DNA of 5,565 bases from an uncultured Mesorhizobium sp. (GCA_950071955.1 CATMOC010000285.1:1-5565), one strand, 5' to 3'. Positions 1 to 5,285 are shown, counted from the first letter of the stretch. The notes: a model not told the origin generated them from the sequence alone. Numbers and translations: made by a program.

Positions 1-217
1 CCAGCCGCGACATCGCGGTCCGGACCGCGCCTGGCTCGATGCGCAGCCTCGCCATCAGTTCCTGCAGCACCGACAGCGGAACCTGCCCGCCGCGGGGAAG
101 GATCGCGTCGCCGAAGACCGTGATGACGAGCGACCACACCCGCAACCGCCCGCGCTCGTGCAGGCGGTCGACCATGCGATCGAGGATCAAGGGGGCGGAC
201 TGTGGCTCGGCGTTCAT
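1..217 (-). CDS. paaX: PaaX-family phenylacetate operon repressor (partial, N-terminal part)
   Basis: This is the first 72 codons of a minus-strand gene that leaves the window at base 1. The protein begins MNAEPQSAPLILDRM and carries the PaaX N-terminal winged-helix signature: a hydrophobic helix with LVITVFGDAILPRGGQVPL (residues 30-48), then a second helix leading to VRTAMSRL (65-72). These align with the E. coli PaaX segments around SLYGDSLSHRGGEIWL and VRTALFRL. Known PaaX proteins are GntR-like repressors of paa catabolic operons that release DNA on binding phenylacetyl-CoA. The C-terminal effector part is not visible. The chosen start is the ATG at 217. Its Shine-Dalgarno is poor, and the frame stays open upstream with a TTG at 253, so the start is less certain than the family. 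It is divergent from the NTF2-like gene and lies in a locus that also holds paaK and paaI. Confidence 0.85.
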   Translation of the reverse strand, partial: MNAEPQSAPLILDRMVDRLHERGRLRVWSLVITVFGDAILPRGGQVPLSVLQELMARLRIEPGAVRTAMSRL

Positions 218-358
218 CGCGTCCAGATGGCATGACGGGTTCGGGTCAGGCAAGAAGCGGCTTCCTCGGGAACATGCGGCCCGCCTTTTCGCGCGAAGCC
301 TGATGAAGACGCCAGCAAACGTGCTATCATTCCATCCAAAAGAGAGGCGCAAACCGAC
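218..358. promoter_or_regulatory. Divergent intergenic region between paaX and the NTF2-like gene
   Basis: These 141 bases separate two genes transcribed away from each other, so at least one promoter for each should lie here. Visible structure is modest: an 11-base inverted repeat GAAGC-G-GCTTC at 254-264, a perfect 10-base palindrome TTCGCGCGAA at 288-297, and a -10-like TATCAT at 325-330 pointing right without a convincing -35. GGCTTC (259-264) and GAAGCC (295-300) also form a widely spaced inverted repeat. Any of these could be an operator, for instance for PaaX, but none matches a site I can name with confidence. Confidence 0.35.
341..347 (+). promoter_or_regulatory. Ribosome binding site of the NTF2-like gene
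   Basis: AGAGAGG lies 11 bases before the ATG at 359. It is a purine-rich, slightly long-spaced Shine-Dalgarno, and it is the only good candidate near this start. Confidence 0.55.
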
Positions 359-736
359 ATGACGGACAGGCAACAGGTTCTGGACGCGCTGGAGGGTCTG
401 GTCGATGCGTTCAATGCGCATGACATCGACCGGATCATGAGCTTTTTCGCCGAAGATTGCGCGCTCCAGATGCCGCGCGGCCCCGAACCCCACGGACTGC
501 GGGCGGAAGGTCGCGAAGAGGTCCGGGCGACGCTGATGACCCGGTTCGAAGGCCTGCCGGACGTTCATTACGGAGACGCCAGCCACCATGTCGACGGCGA
601 CGTCGGCATATCGAAATGGTTGCTCACGGGAACCACGACGGCGGGCGAGCGCGTGACGGTCCGCGGCTGCGACTTCTATCACTTCCGCGACGGGAAAGTC
701 GTGCTGAAGGACTCCTACTGGAAGATCGTCGGGTAG
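359..736 (+). CDS. SnoaL/NTF2-like small protein of unknown substrate
   Basis: This 125-residue protein has the expected length and pattern of the NTF2-like superfamily (SnoaL-like polyketide cyclase/ketosteroid isomerase fold). An N-terminal helix, LDALEGLVDAFNAHDIDRI (8-26), is followed by MSFFAEDCALQMPRG (27-41), a middle part with GREEVRATLMTRFEGLPDVHYG (51-72), and C-terminal strands SKWLLTGTTTAG (85-96), VTVRGCDFYHFRDGKVV (99-115) and DSYWKIV (118-124). The closing 'GCDFY.FRDGKV..KDSYWK' pattern is typical of this fold. It has no signal peptide or membrane segment, so it should be cytosolic. Members are isomerases, hydratases or simple ligand binders, and nothing here names the substrate. 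It lies divergent from paaX and convergent with the TetR gene, whose stop is 16 bases past its own. It may therefore belong to the phenylacetate locus, but this is guilt by association only. Confidence 0.85.
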   Translation: MTDRQQVLDALEGLVDAFNAHDIDRIMSFFAEDCALQMPRGPEPHGLRAEGREEVRATLMTRFEGLPDVHYGDASHHVDGDVGISKWLLTGTTTAGERVTVRGCDFYHFRDGKVVLKDSYWKIVG

Positions 737-752
737 GCGCTTGCTCGTCAGT

Positions 753-1349
753 TCAGGTCAATCCGCGAATGCCGCCCACCAGCAGCTTCGTGGCGAGCGC
801 GGCATACTCGCGCCGGCTGACCGGGCCGCCGTCGCGGAACCACATGTAGAACCAGTTGAGCATGCCGAAGAGGCTCATGGTGACCGGCTTGAGCAGCGGC
901 GTGCCCTCGAACGCCTGCGGGTCGACTGCGCGCACCGCGTCGGCGAAGCGCGTCACGAGCTCGCGCTCGAGCGACTTCAGCCGGACCTGATCCGGCTCGG
1001 GAAGCAGCTGCATGGCGCCGACCTGCAATTTATGCTCGGCATCTGCGTCGCGATAGGCCTCCAGCAGCGACGCGACCAGGCGCTCCAGCCGCTCCGGGGC
1101 GGGCAGGCCCGGCTCGTCGGCCGCGTCGACCGCGTCGATCAGCTCTTCCAGGTGCGAGTTGATTATGTCGAAGAGCAGCGCCTCCTTGGAGGCGTAATAG
1201 TGGTAGAGCAGAGCCTTCGAGACTCCGCATTCGGCGGCGACCCCGGCCATCGAGGCGCGGTCGTAGCCGTCGCGCGCGAACACGCTCGCCGCCTGATGCA
1301 GCATGGCCTGGCGCTTGTCGTCGTAGTCCTTGGCGCGGGTGCGGGCCAT
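753..1349 (-). CDS. TetR-family repressor, PaaR-like
   Basis: The 198-residue protein has a TetR N-terminal DNA-binding domain: helix 1 in DKRQAMLHQAASVFARDGYD (11-30), then the helix-turn-helix and recognition helix in AGVAAECGVSKALLYHYYAS (35-54), followed by KEALLFDII. The rest is a helical ligand-binding domain. The opening MARTRAKDYDDKRQ resembles regulators I associate with alphaproteobacterial paa clusters. It is the last gene of the paaI-paaK-tetR operon, starting 31 bases after the paaK stop. PaaR-type TetR repressors of other bacteria bind ACCG-centred palindromes and respond to phenylacetyl-CoA. The perfect palindrome at 3225-3238 fits that pattern, so repression of its own operon and of the divergent P450 is likely (inference). 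The ATG at 1349 was chosen because the frame further upstream encodes Arg/Ser-rich sequence antisense to paaK. No good Shine-Dalgarno precedes this ATG. Confidence 0.92.
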   Translation of the reverse strand: MARTRAKDYDDKRQAMLHQAASVFARDGYDRASMAGVAAECGVSKALLYHYYASKEALLFDIINSHLEELIDAVDAADEPGLPAPERLERLVASLLEAYRDADAEHKLQVGAMQLLPEPDQVRLKSLERELVTRFADAVRAVDPQAFEGTPLLKPVTMSLFGMLNWFYMWFRDGGPVSRREYAALATKLLVGGIRGLT

Positions 1350-1380
1350 CAGGCAGTTTCGAAAGCGGGGTTCATCCCCC

Positions 1381-2691
1381 TCACGCCTTCGGCCGGTTGT
1401 CGACGATGCGCTGGGCCTTGCCCTGGCTGCGCGCGACTTTCTCGGGCTCGGTGACGTTGACCCTGACACTGACGCCGACGACGTCCTTGACGCGCTCGCG
1501 CAGCCGGTGGCCGGCGCTCATGCGGGCCTCGTCGGCGGTGTGCGTCACGGTCGCCTCGACATGCACGATCATCTCGTCCATGCGGCCCTCGCGGATCAGT
1601 TCGATCTGGAAATGCGGCGCTAGTCCCTCGACGGCGAGGATCTGCTCCTCGATCTGCGTCGGGAAGACGTTGACGCCGCGCAGGATCATCATGTCGTCGG
1701 AGCGGCCGGTGATCTTCTCCATGCGCCGCATTGTGCGCGCCGTCCCCGGCAGGAGCCGCGTCAGGTCGCGCGTGCGGTAGCGGATCACCGGAAAGGCTTC
1801 CTTGGAGAGCGAGGTGAAGACGAGTTCGCCCTGACCGCCGTCGTCGACCGGATCGCCGGTGATCGGGTCGACCACCTCCGGATAGAAATGGTCCTCCCAG
1901 ATGTGCAGCCCGTCCTTGGTCTCCACGCACTCGTTGGCGACGCCGGGGCCCATTACCTCCGACAGGCCGTAGATGTCGACGGCGTGCATGTCGAAGGCCT
2001 CCTCGATCTCGGCCCGCATGGCGTTCGTCCAGGGTTCGGCGCCGAAGATGCCGACCTGCAGCGGGCTCTCGCGCGGGTCGAGACCCTGGGCCCGGTACTC
2101 GTCGAGAATCGAGAGCATGTAGGACGGCGTGACCATGATCGTGGTGGCGCGGAAATCCTCGATCAGCGTCACCTGCCGCGTCGTCATTCCGCCCGAGCAC
2201 GGCACCACGGTGCAGCCCAGCCGCTCCGCCCCGTAGTGGGCGCCGAGCCCGCCGGTGAAGAGGCCGTAGCCGTAGGAGATGTGAACGATGTCGCCCGGCC
2301 GCGTGCCCGAGGCCCGCATCGAGCGGGCCACGCATTCGGCCCAAACATCAATGTCGTTGCGGGTGTAACCGACCACGGTCGGCTTGCCGGTCGTGCCCGA
2401 CGAGGCATGGACGCGCACCACCTTCTCGCGCGGCACCGCGAACATGCCGAAGGGATAGTTCTCACGCAGATCCTGCTTGGACGTGAACGGGAACTTCTTC
2501 AGGTCCGAAAGCTGCTTCAGGTCGTCCGGATGCACGCCCGCCGCGTCGAAACTCTTCCGGTAGTGCGCGACGTTGTCGTAGGCGTGCCGGAGCGACCATT
2601 TAAGCCGCGAGAGCTGCAGCGCGGCGATCTCGTCGCGCGAGGCGATCTCGATCGGATCAAGATCCTGCTTGTTCGGTGTCAGATCCCTCAT
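1381..2691 (-). CDS. paaK: Phenylacetate-CoA ligase
   Basis: At 436 residues it matches the usual PaaK length. It is a cytosolic adenylate-forming (ANL) enzyme that converts phenylacetate, ATP and CoA to phenylacetyl-CoA, AMP and PPi, the entry step of the aerobic hybrid pathway. Visible motifs in order are: the ATP-binding loop SSGTTGKPT (97-105), the PaaK-typical SYGYGLFTGGLGAHYG (139-154), the adenine-binding YGLSEVMGPGV (241-251), the ribose-binding YRTRDL with Asp309, the hinge region GRSDDMMILRGVNVFP (329-344), and the C-terminal RSQGKAQRIVDNR, whose Lys425 is the probable adenylation lysine. The ATG at 2691 is preceded by a strong GGGAGGA (2697-2703) with 5-base spacing. It follows paaI by 38 bases and precedes the TetR gene by 31, so the three genes are almost certainly one transcript. 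Confidence 0.97.
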   Translation of the reverse strand: MRDLTPNKQDLDPIEIASRDEIAALQLSRLKWSLRHAYDNVAHYRKSFDAAGVHPDDLKQLSDLKKFPFTSKQDLRENYPFGMFAVPREKVVRVHASSGTTGKPTVVGYTRNDIDVWAECVARSMRASGTRPGDIVHISYGYGLFTGGLGAHYGAERLGCTVVPCSGGMTTRQVTLIEDFRATTIMVTPSYMLSILDEYRAQGLDPRESPLQVGIFGAEPWTNAMRAEIEEAFDMHAVDIYGLSEVMGPGVANECVETKDGLHIWEDHFYPEVVDPITGDPVDDGGQGELVFTSLSKEAFPVIRYRTRDLTRLLPGTARTMRRMEKITGRSDDMMILRGVNVFPTQIEEQILAVEGLAPHFQIELIREGRMDEMIVHVEATVTHTADEARMSAGHRLRERVKDVVGVSVRVNVTEPEKVARSQGKAQRIVDNRPKA

Positions 2692-2696
2692 GTCGT

Positions 2697-2703
2697 TCCT
2701 CCC
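2697..2703 (-). promoter_or_regulatory. Ribosome binding site of paaK
   Basis: Read on the minus strand this is GGGAGGA, five bases upstream of the ATG at 2691. It fixes the paaK start. Confidence 0.8.
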
Positions 2704-2729
2704 ACGAACACCCGATGCCTCGCGGCGGC

Positions 2730-3170
2730 TCAGGCCGCGTCCTCGTCGAAATGCCTGCCCTCGATCGCCCGCGATGCGCCACGGAATTCGGCGATTAACC
2801 TGCCGGACTGATCGGTGACCCGGACGTCGTAGAGCCCGGAGCGGCCGAAGCGTGCGACCTCGCGCGCCGTCGCCTCCAGCCGGTCACCGAGCCTGCCGGG
2901 CGCGACGAAGGTGATGACGTTGTGCTGCGCCACCACGAGCTGGTTGTAGGAATTGCATGCGAACGCGAATGCTGAATCGGCCAGGGTGAAGATGAAGCCG
3001 CCGTGGCATATGTCGTGGCCGTTGGTGTGGTGTTTCTCGACCGTCATAGACATCGTTGCGGTGCCGGGGCCGACGGCGTCGAGCGAGGCGCCGAGCCATT
3101 TCGAGGCATCGTCGCGCGCCCACATCGCGTCCGCCGAGCGCCGCGCGATCTCCTCAGCCGTCAATGCCAT
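2730..3170 (-). CDS. paaI: Hydroxyphenylacetyl-CoA/phenylacetyl-CoA thioesterase PaaI
   Basis: The protein is 146 residues with a hotdog fold of the PaaI subfamily. The signature NGHDICHGGFIFTLADSAFA (50-69) followed by FACNSYN holds the family-typical Asn50, His56-Gly57-Gly58 and Asp65, where Asp is the likely catalytic acid. VITFVAPGRLGDRLEATA (85-102), GLYDVRV (112-118) and LIAEFRG (125-131) align well with E. coli PaaI. The family hydrolyses ring-hydroxylated phenylacetyl-CoA and related thioesters, freeing CoA when the pathway stalls. The frame is open much further upstream, but the ATG at 3170 is right: an AGGGGAGG Shine-Dalgarno lies 5 bases before it, and the upstream reading is low-complexity and crosses the promoter region. 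It is the first gene of the paaI-paaK-tetR operon. Confidence 0.95.
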   Translation of the reverse strand: MALTAEEIARRSADAMWARDDASKWLGASLDAVGPGTATMSMTVEKHHTNGHDICHGGFIFTLADSAFAFACNSYNQLVVAQHNVITFVAPGRLGDRLEATAREVARFGRSGLYDVRVTDQSGRLIAEFRGASRAIEGRHFDEDAA

Positions 3171-3175
3171 CCGAG

Positions 3176-3183
3176 CCTCCCCT
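3176..3183 (-). promoter_or_regulatory. Ribosome binding site of paaI, with an adjoining leader hairpin
   Basis: AGGGGAGG (minus strand) sits 5 bases before the paaI ATG at 3170 and sets that start. Directly upstream, TGCCCG and CGGGCA (3203-3198 and 3188-3183) form a 6-bp inverted repeat around a 9-base loop that itself contains GGAGGGG. The stem ends where the Shine-Dalgarno begins, sharing base 3183. Confidence 0.75.
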
Positions 3184-3216
3184 GCCCGCGCCCCTCCCGG
3201 GCAACATGGCCGAGAC

Positions 3217-3245
3217 TTGCATAAACCGGCCGGCCGGTCAATAAT
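3217..3245 (+). promoter_or_regulatory. Sigma70-like promoter of the P450 gene
   Basis: A -35-like TTGCAT (3217-3222) and a -10 AATAAT (3240-3245, five of six consensus bases) are separated by exactly 17 bases. Transcription would begin near 3252, giving a leader of about 44 bases before the P450 ATG. The spacer is filled by the palindromic operator. On the opposite strand a -35-like TTGACC (3241-3236) points towards paaI, but it has no good -10 at 16-18 bases, so the leftward promoter is unresolved. Confidence 0.6.
3225..3238. promoter_or_regulatory. Perfect 14-bp palindromic operator, probable TetR/PaaR site
   Basis: ACCGGCCGGCCGGT is its own reverse complement and fits the form ACCG-NN-CG-NN-CGGT, which I recall as the core of PaaR-type TetR operators in other bacteria. 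It fills the spacer of the P450 promoter and overlaps the leftward TTGACC, so one bound dimer could block both directions. The likely binder is the TetR protein encoded at 753-1349; PaaX is the alternative. The palindrome is seen directly, while its binder is inferred. Confidence 0.7.
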
Positions 3246-3280
3246 ATGCGAGGAGCCGCCCGCGATCGGCTTCGGCGCTT

Positions 3281-3288
3281 GGGAGGAG
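3281..3288 (+). promoter_or_regulatory. Ribosome binding site of the P450 gene
   Basis: GGGAGGAG lies 7 bases before the ATG at 3296. It is a strong Shine-Dalgarno that fixes the start. Confidence 0.8.
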
Positions 3289-3295
3289 CGAGTAC

Positions 3296-4516
3296 ATGCA
3301 GGCGGAACGATCCCTCGCCGAGGAGTTCGACATCGGCGCCCTGACGCCCGGCTTCGCCGAGGACCCCTTCCCCGTCTATCGCGCCCTGCTCGACCATGCG
3401 CCGCTGAAGCGCTTCCACGACGGATCGGTGATGCTGTCGCGCCATGCAGACCTCGACCGCGTGTATCGGGACACAAAGACCTTCTCGTCGGACAAGAAGG
3501 TGGAATTCCTGCCGAAATTCGGCCGCACGCCGCTCTACGAGCACCATACGACCAGCCTCGTCTTCAACGATCCGCCGCTGCATACGCGGGTGCGCAAGAT
3601 CATGATGGGGGCGCTGACGCCGCGGGCGATCGCAGCGATGGAGCCGGGCCTCGTCGCGCTCGTGGACGGCCTGCTCGACCGCATCGCGGAGAAGGGCGAG
3701 GCGGACCTGATCGAGGATTTCGCCGCCGCCATTCCGCTCGAGGTGATTGGCAACCTCTTCGTCATGCCGCACGAGGAGCGCGGGCCCCTGCGCGACTGGT
3801 CGCTGGCGATCCTCGGCGCGCTGGAGCCGGTGCTGACACCGGAACAGCAGGAGCGCGGCAACCGCGCCGTGAGCGACTTCAAGGCCTATCTCGGCGAACT
3901 GGCAGCCAAGCGGCGCGCCAGTCCCGGCGATCCCGCAACCGACGTGCTGACGCGTCTCATCAACGGCAATGACGGCGAACTGCTCTCGGATACCGAGTTG
4001 CTGCAGAACTGCATCTTCATCCTGAATGCCGGCCACGAGACCACGACCAACCTGATCGGCAACGCGCTGCACGAACTCACCCAGTGGCCTGAGGAGCGCC
4101 GGCGGTTGATTGAAAATCCGGACCTGATCGATACGGCCGTGGACGAATTCCTGCGCTTCCAGAGCCCGAACCAGCTCGGCAACCGCATGACCGTGGAGGC
4201 GTGCGCGTTCCACGGCGAAACCATCGAGCCCGGCACGCGCATCCATCTGGCGATCGGCGCGGCGAACCGCGACCCGCGACAGTTTCCCGAGCCGGACCGG
4301 CTCGACGTCGCCCGCAAGCCCAACCGCCACCTCGCCTTCGCGCAGGGCCCGCATCTGTGCGCCGGCTTCTCACTGGCGCGCATGGAAGGCCGCATCGCGG
4401 TTTCGCGCTTCCTGGCGCGCTTTCCCGACTACCGCCTGGCCGCCGAACCGAAACGCACAGGCCGCGTGCGGTTTCGCGGGTTCTCGACGCTGCCGGCGCG
4501 GGTGGGGCGGGATTGA
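3296..4516 (+). CDS. Soluble bacterial class I-type cytochrome P450
   Basis: At 406 residues with no membrane anchor, this is a standard soluble bacterial P450. The I-helix oxygen-activation motif is AGHETT (245-250), with acid Glu248 and alcohol Thr249. The K-helix ExxR is Glu284-Phe-Leu-Arg287. The meander contains FPEPDRLDVAR, and the heme loop is FAQGPHLCAG (348-357), with Cys355 as the axial thiolate ligand. The heme loop has Gln where many families have Gly-x-Gly, a tolerated variation. The N-terminal region holds EDPFPVYRALL, and the C-helix region is FNDPPLHTRVRKIMMGALTP. Such enzymes insert oxygen into small hydrophobic substrates using electrons from a ferredoxin and reductase; neither partner is encoded here. 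Substrate and CYP family cannot be read from the sequence. It is divergent from paaI under the palindrome-controlled promoter, which suggests co-regulation with phenylacetate catabolism. Its stop TGA (4514-4516) is embedded in the next promoter's -35. Confidence 0.96.
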   Translation: MQAERSLAEEFDIGALTPGFAEDPFPVYRALLDHAPLKRFHDGSVMLSRHADLDRVYRDTKTFSSDKKVEFLPKFGRTPLYEHHTTSLVFNDPPLHTRVRKIMMGALTPRAIAAMEPGLVALVDGLLDRIAEKGEADLIEDFAAAIPLEVIGNLFVMPHEERGPLRDWSLAILGALEPVLTPEQQERGNRAVSDFKAYLGELAAKRRASPGDPATDVLTRLINGNDGELLSDTELLQNCIFILNAGHETTTNLIGNALHELTQWPEERRRLIENPDLIDTAVDEFLRFQSPNQLGNRMTVEACAFHGETIEPGTRIHLAIGAANRDPRQFPEPDRLDVARKPNRHLAFAQGPHLCAGFSLARMEGRIAVSRFLARFPDYRLAAEPKRTGRVRFRGFSTLPARVGRD

Positions 4517-4541
4517 CAGAACCATGAGTAATAACTCATAT
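4513..4541 (+). promoter_or_regulatory. Promoter of the higBA toxin-antitoxin pair
   Basis: A perfect -35 TTGACA (4513-4518) contains the stop codon of the P450. Seventeen bases on is a weak -10, TCATAT (4536-4541); TATCTT at 4539-4544 is an alternative with an over-long spacer. With the first choice, transcription would begin at about 4548-4549, at the toxin ATG itself. Confidence 0.5.
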
Positions 4542-4550
4542 CTTGCTCAT
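4524..4550. promoter_or_regulatory. Inverted repeat plus third half-site, probable antitoxin operator
   Basis: ATGAGT (4524-4529) and ACTCAT (4534-4539) are perfect inverted arms around AATA. A further CTCAT (4546-4550) repeats the right arm exactly 11 bases, about one helical turn, after 4535. The array covers the spacer, the -10 and the first bases of the toxin gene. This is the expected layout for autoregulation by an antitoxin with a helix-turn-helix, such as the one encoded at 4926-5264. The repeats are seen; the binding is inferred. Confidence 0.55.
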
Positions 4551-4929
4551 GGATAGGCTTCCACGCCCGACAAAGCCGTTGTTGTGGGTGGGCTCCAGCC
4601 GCAAGGACTACGGCGAATTCCCGCCAAGGGTGCAGGAGGCTTTCGGGTTCGAACTGTTCCTGGCGCAGACCGGCCAGCATCCTCCATCGGCGAAGGCAAT
4701 GAAGGGACTGGGAGCGGGCGTGCTGGAACTGGCCGGAGAATTTGACGGGAACGCATACAGGTCGGTCTACGCGGTGCGCTTCGACACGGCCGTCTACGTG
4801 CTGCATTGCTTCGAGAAGAAGTCGCGGCGCGGGATCAAGACCCCCGTCCATGAGATCGACCTCATCAAGCGCCGCATCCGGGAGGCGGAAGCCGACCATG
4901 CGAAGAAGAAATCGGAGCGTGAACGATGA
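4549..4929 (+). CDS. higB: HigB/RelE-superfamily toxin (phage Gp49-like)
   Basis: This 126-residue basic protein belongs to the Gp49-like branch of the RelE/ParE superfamily. These toxins are usually ribosome-dependent mRNA interferases that halt translation. Diagnostic parts are LLWVGSSRKDYGEFPPRVQE (11-30) near the N-terminus, AKAMKGLGAGVLELAGEFDG (49-68), YRSVYAVRF (70-78), then VYVLHCFEKKSRRGIKTP (82-99) and HEIDLIKRRIREAE (101-114), with a Lys/Glu/Arg-rich tail. His86, Lys90, Lys91 and Arg71 are candidates for RNA contact or catalysis. The ATG at 4549 was preferred to an in-frame TTG two codons upstream. Neither has a Shine-Dalgarno, and the predicted transcript may start at this AUG. 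Toxin precedes antitoxin and overlaps it by four bases (ATGA), as is usual for higBA. The pair interrupts the P450-paaZ interval. Confidence 0.9.
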   Translation: MDRLPRPTKPLLWVGSSRKDYGEFPPRVQEAFGFELFLAQTGQHPPSAKAMKGLGAGVLELAGEFDGNAYRSVYAVRFDTAVYVLHCFEKKSRRGIKTPVHEIDLIKRRIREAEADHAKKKSERER

Positions 4930-5264
4930 CAGCGCAAGATACCGGAATCCATGAAAGCGAAAGCAACATCTTTGCCGAACTCGGCTTGCCTGATGCCGAC
5001 CGGCATTTCCTGAAGGCCCAGCTGGTCGCAGAGATCTTTCGGCTGACCAAGGCGGAAGGCCTTACGCAAGCCAAGGCAGCTTCACGCATGGGCATAAGCC
5101 AGCCCGAGGTGTCGCGGCTCTTTCGGGGACATTTTCGCGAATATTCGGTGGAGCGGCTGCTCGGTTTTCTGACGGCATTCGACCGGGACGTGGAGATCAT
5201 CGCCAGACCCACGGAAAAGGCCGGAGGCCAAGGCTCGATCACATTCCGCCACGAAACTGCCTGA
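4926..5264 (+). CDS. higA: HigA-type antitoxin with Xre/Cro helix-turn-helix
   Basis: The 112-residue protein opens with the segment SNIFAELGLPDADRHFLKAQ (13-32), characteristic of this antitoxin group. It continues with a Cro-type helix-turn-helix: LTQAKAASRMGISQPEVSRL (46-65), whose recognition helix is QPEVSRLFRG (59-68). VERLLGFLTAFDRDVEIIARP (75-95) closes the domain. In this family the antitoxin binds the toxin tightly and, alone or in complex, represses the shared promoter; the repeats at 4524-4550 are the likely target. Its ATG overlaps the toxin stop (ATGA at 4926-4929), with GGAG (4914-4917) placed 8 bases upstream inside the toxin gene. This arrangement couples its translation to the toxin. 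The antitoxin appears intact. Confidence 0.92.
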   Translation: MTAQDTGIHESESNIFAELGLPDADRHFLKAQLVAEIFRLTKAEGLTQAKAASRMGISQPEVSRLFRGHFREYSVERLLGFLTAFDRDVEIIARPTEKAGGQGSITFRHETA

Positions 5265-5274
5265 CACTCTCCAC

Positions 5275-5280
5275 AGGAGA
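5275..5280 (+). promoter_or_regulatory. Ribosome binding site of the truncated paaZ-like gene
   Basis: AGGAGA lies 5 bases before the ATG at 5286. It shows that a real plus-strand gene was meant to start here, even though its frame soon ends. Confidence 0.7.
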
Positions 5281-5285
5281 CTTAA

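Noticed and set aside
214..438. 74-codon minus-strand frame ending in an ATGA overlap with the paaX start
   Set aside because: The overlap looks coupled, but most of the frame is antisense to the well-supported NTF2-like gene and shows no domain.
737..752. Terminator between the convergent NTF2-like and TetR genes
   Set aside because: The 16-base gap has no GC stem or T-run.
741..1454. 237-codon plus-strand frame opposite the TetR gene
   Set aside because: The TetR helix-turn-helix on the minus strand is unmistakable; the plus frame is low-complexity antisense.
1350..1469. 40-codon N-terminal extension of the TetR protein
   Set aside because: Ser/Arg-rich sequence that is just paaK DNA in another phase; the family normally begins close to MARTRAKDYDD.
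1349..2344. 331-codon minus-strand frame overlapping paaK in another phase
   Set aside because: Arg/Gly/Pro-rich shadow translation with no recognisable fold; paaK in the neighbouring frame has all its motifs.
1888..2811. 307-codon plus-strand frame across paaK and the end of paaI
   Set aside because: Antisense shadow of two genes with strong motif support; no ribosome binding site or domain seen.
3171..3476. Extension of PaaI by 102 residues upstream
   Set aside because: It would run through the operator and into the P450 gene; the ATG at 3170 has a strong ribosome binding site and gives the family length.
3161..4354. 397-codon open frame antisense to the P450
   Set aside because: It is the mirror of a clear P450 in high-GC DNA with codon bias that leaves long antisense frames; its sequence shows no domain.
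4429..4899. 156-codon minus-strand frame over the P450 end and the toxin gene
   Set aside because: It crosses two genes and a promoter on the other strand and has no family features.
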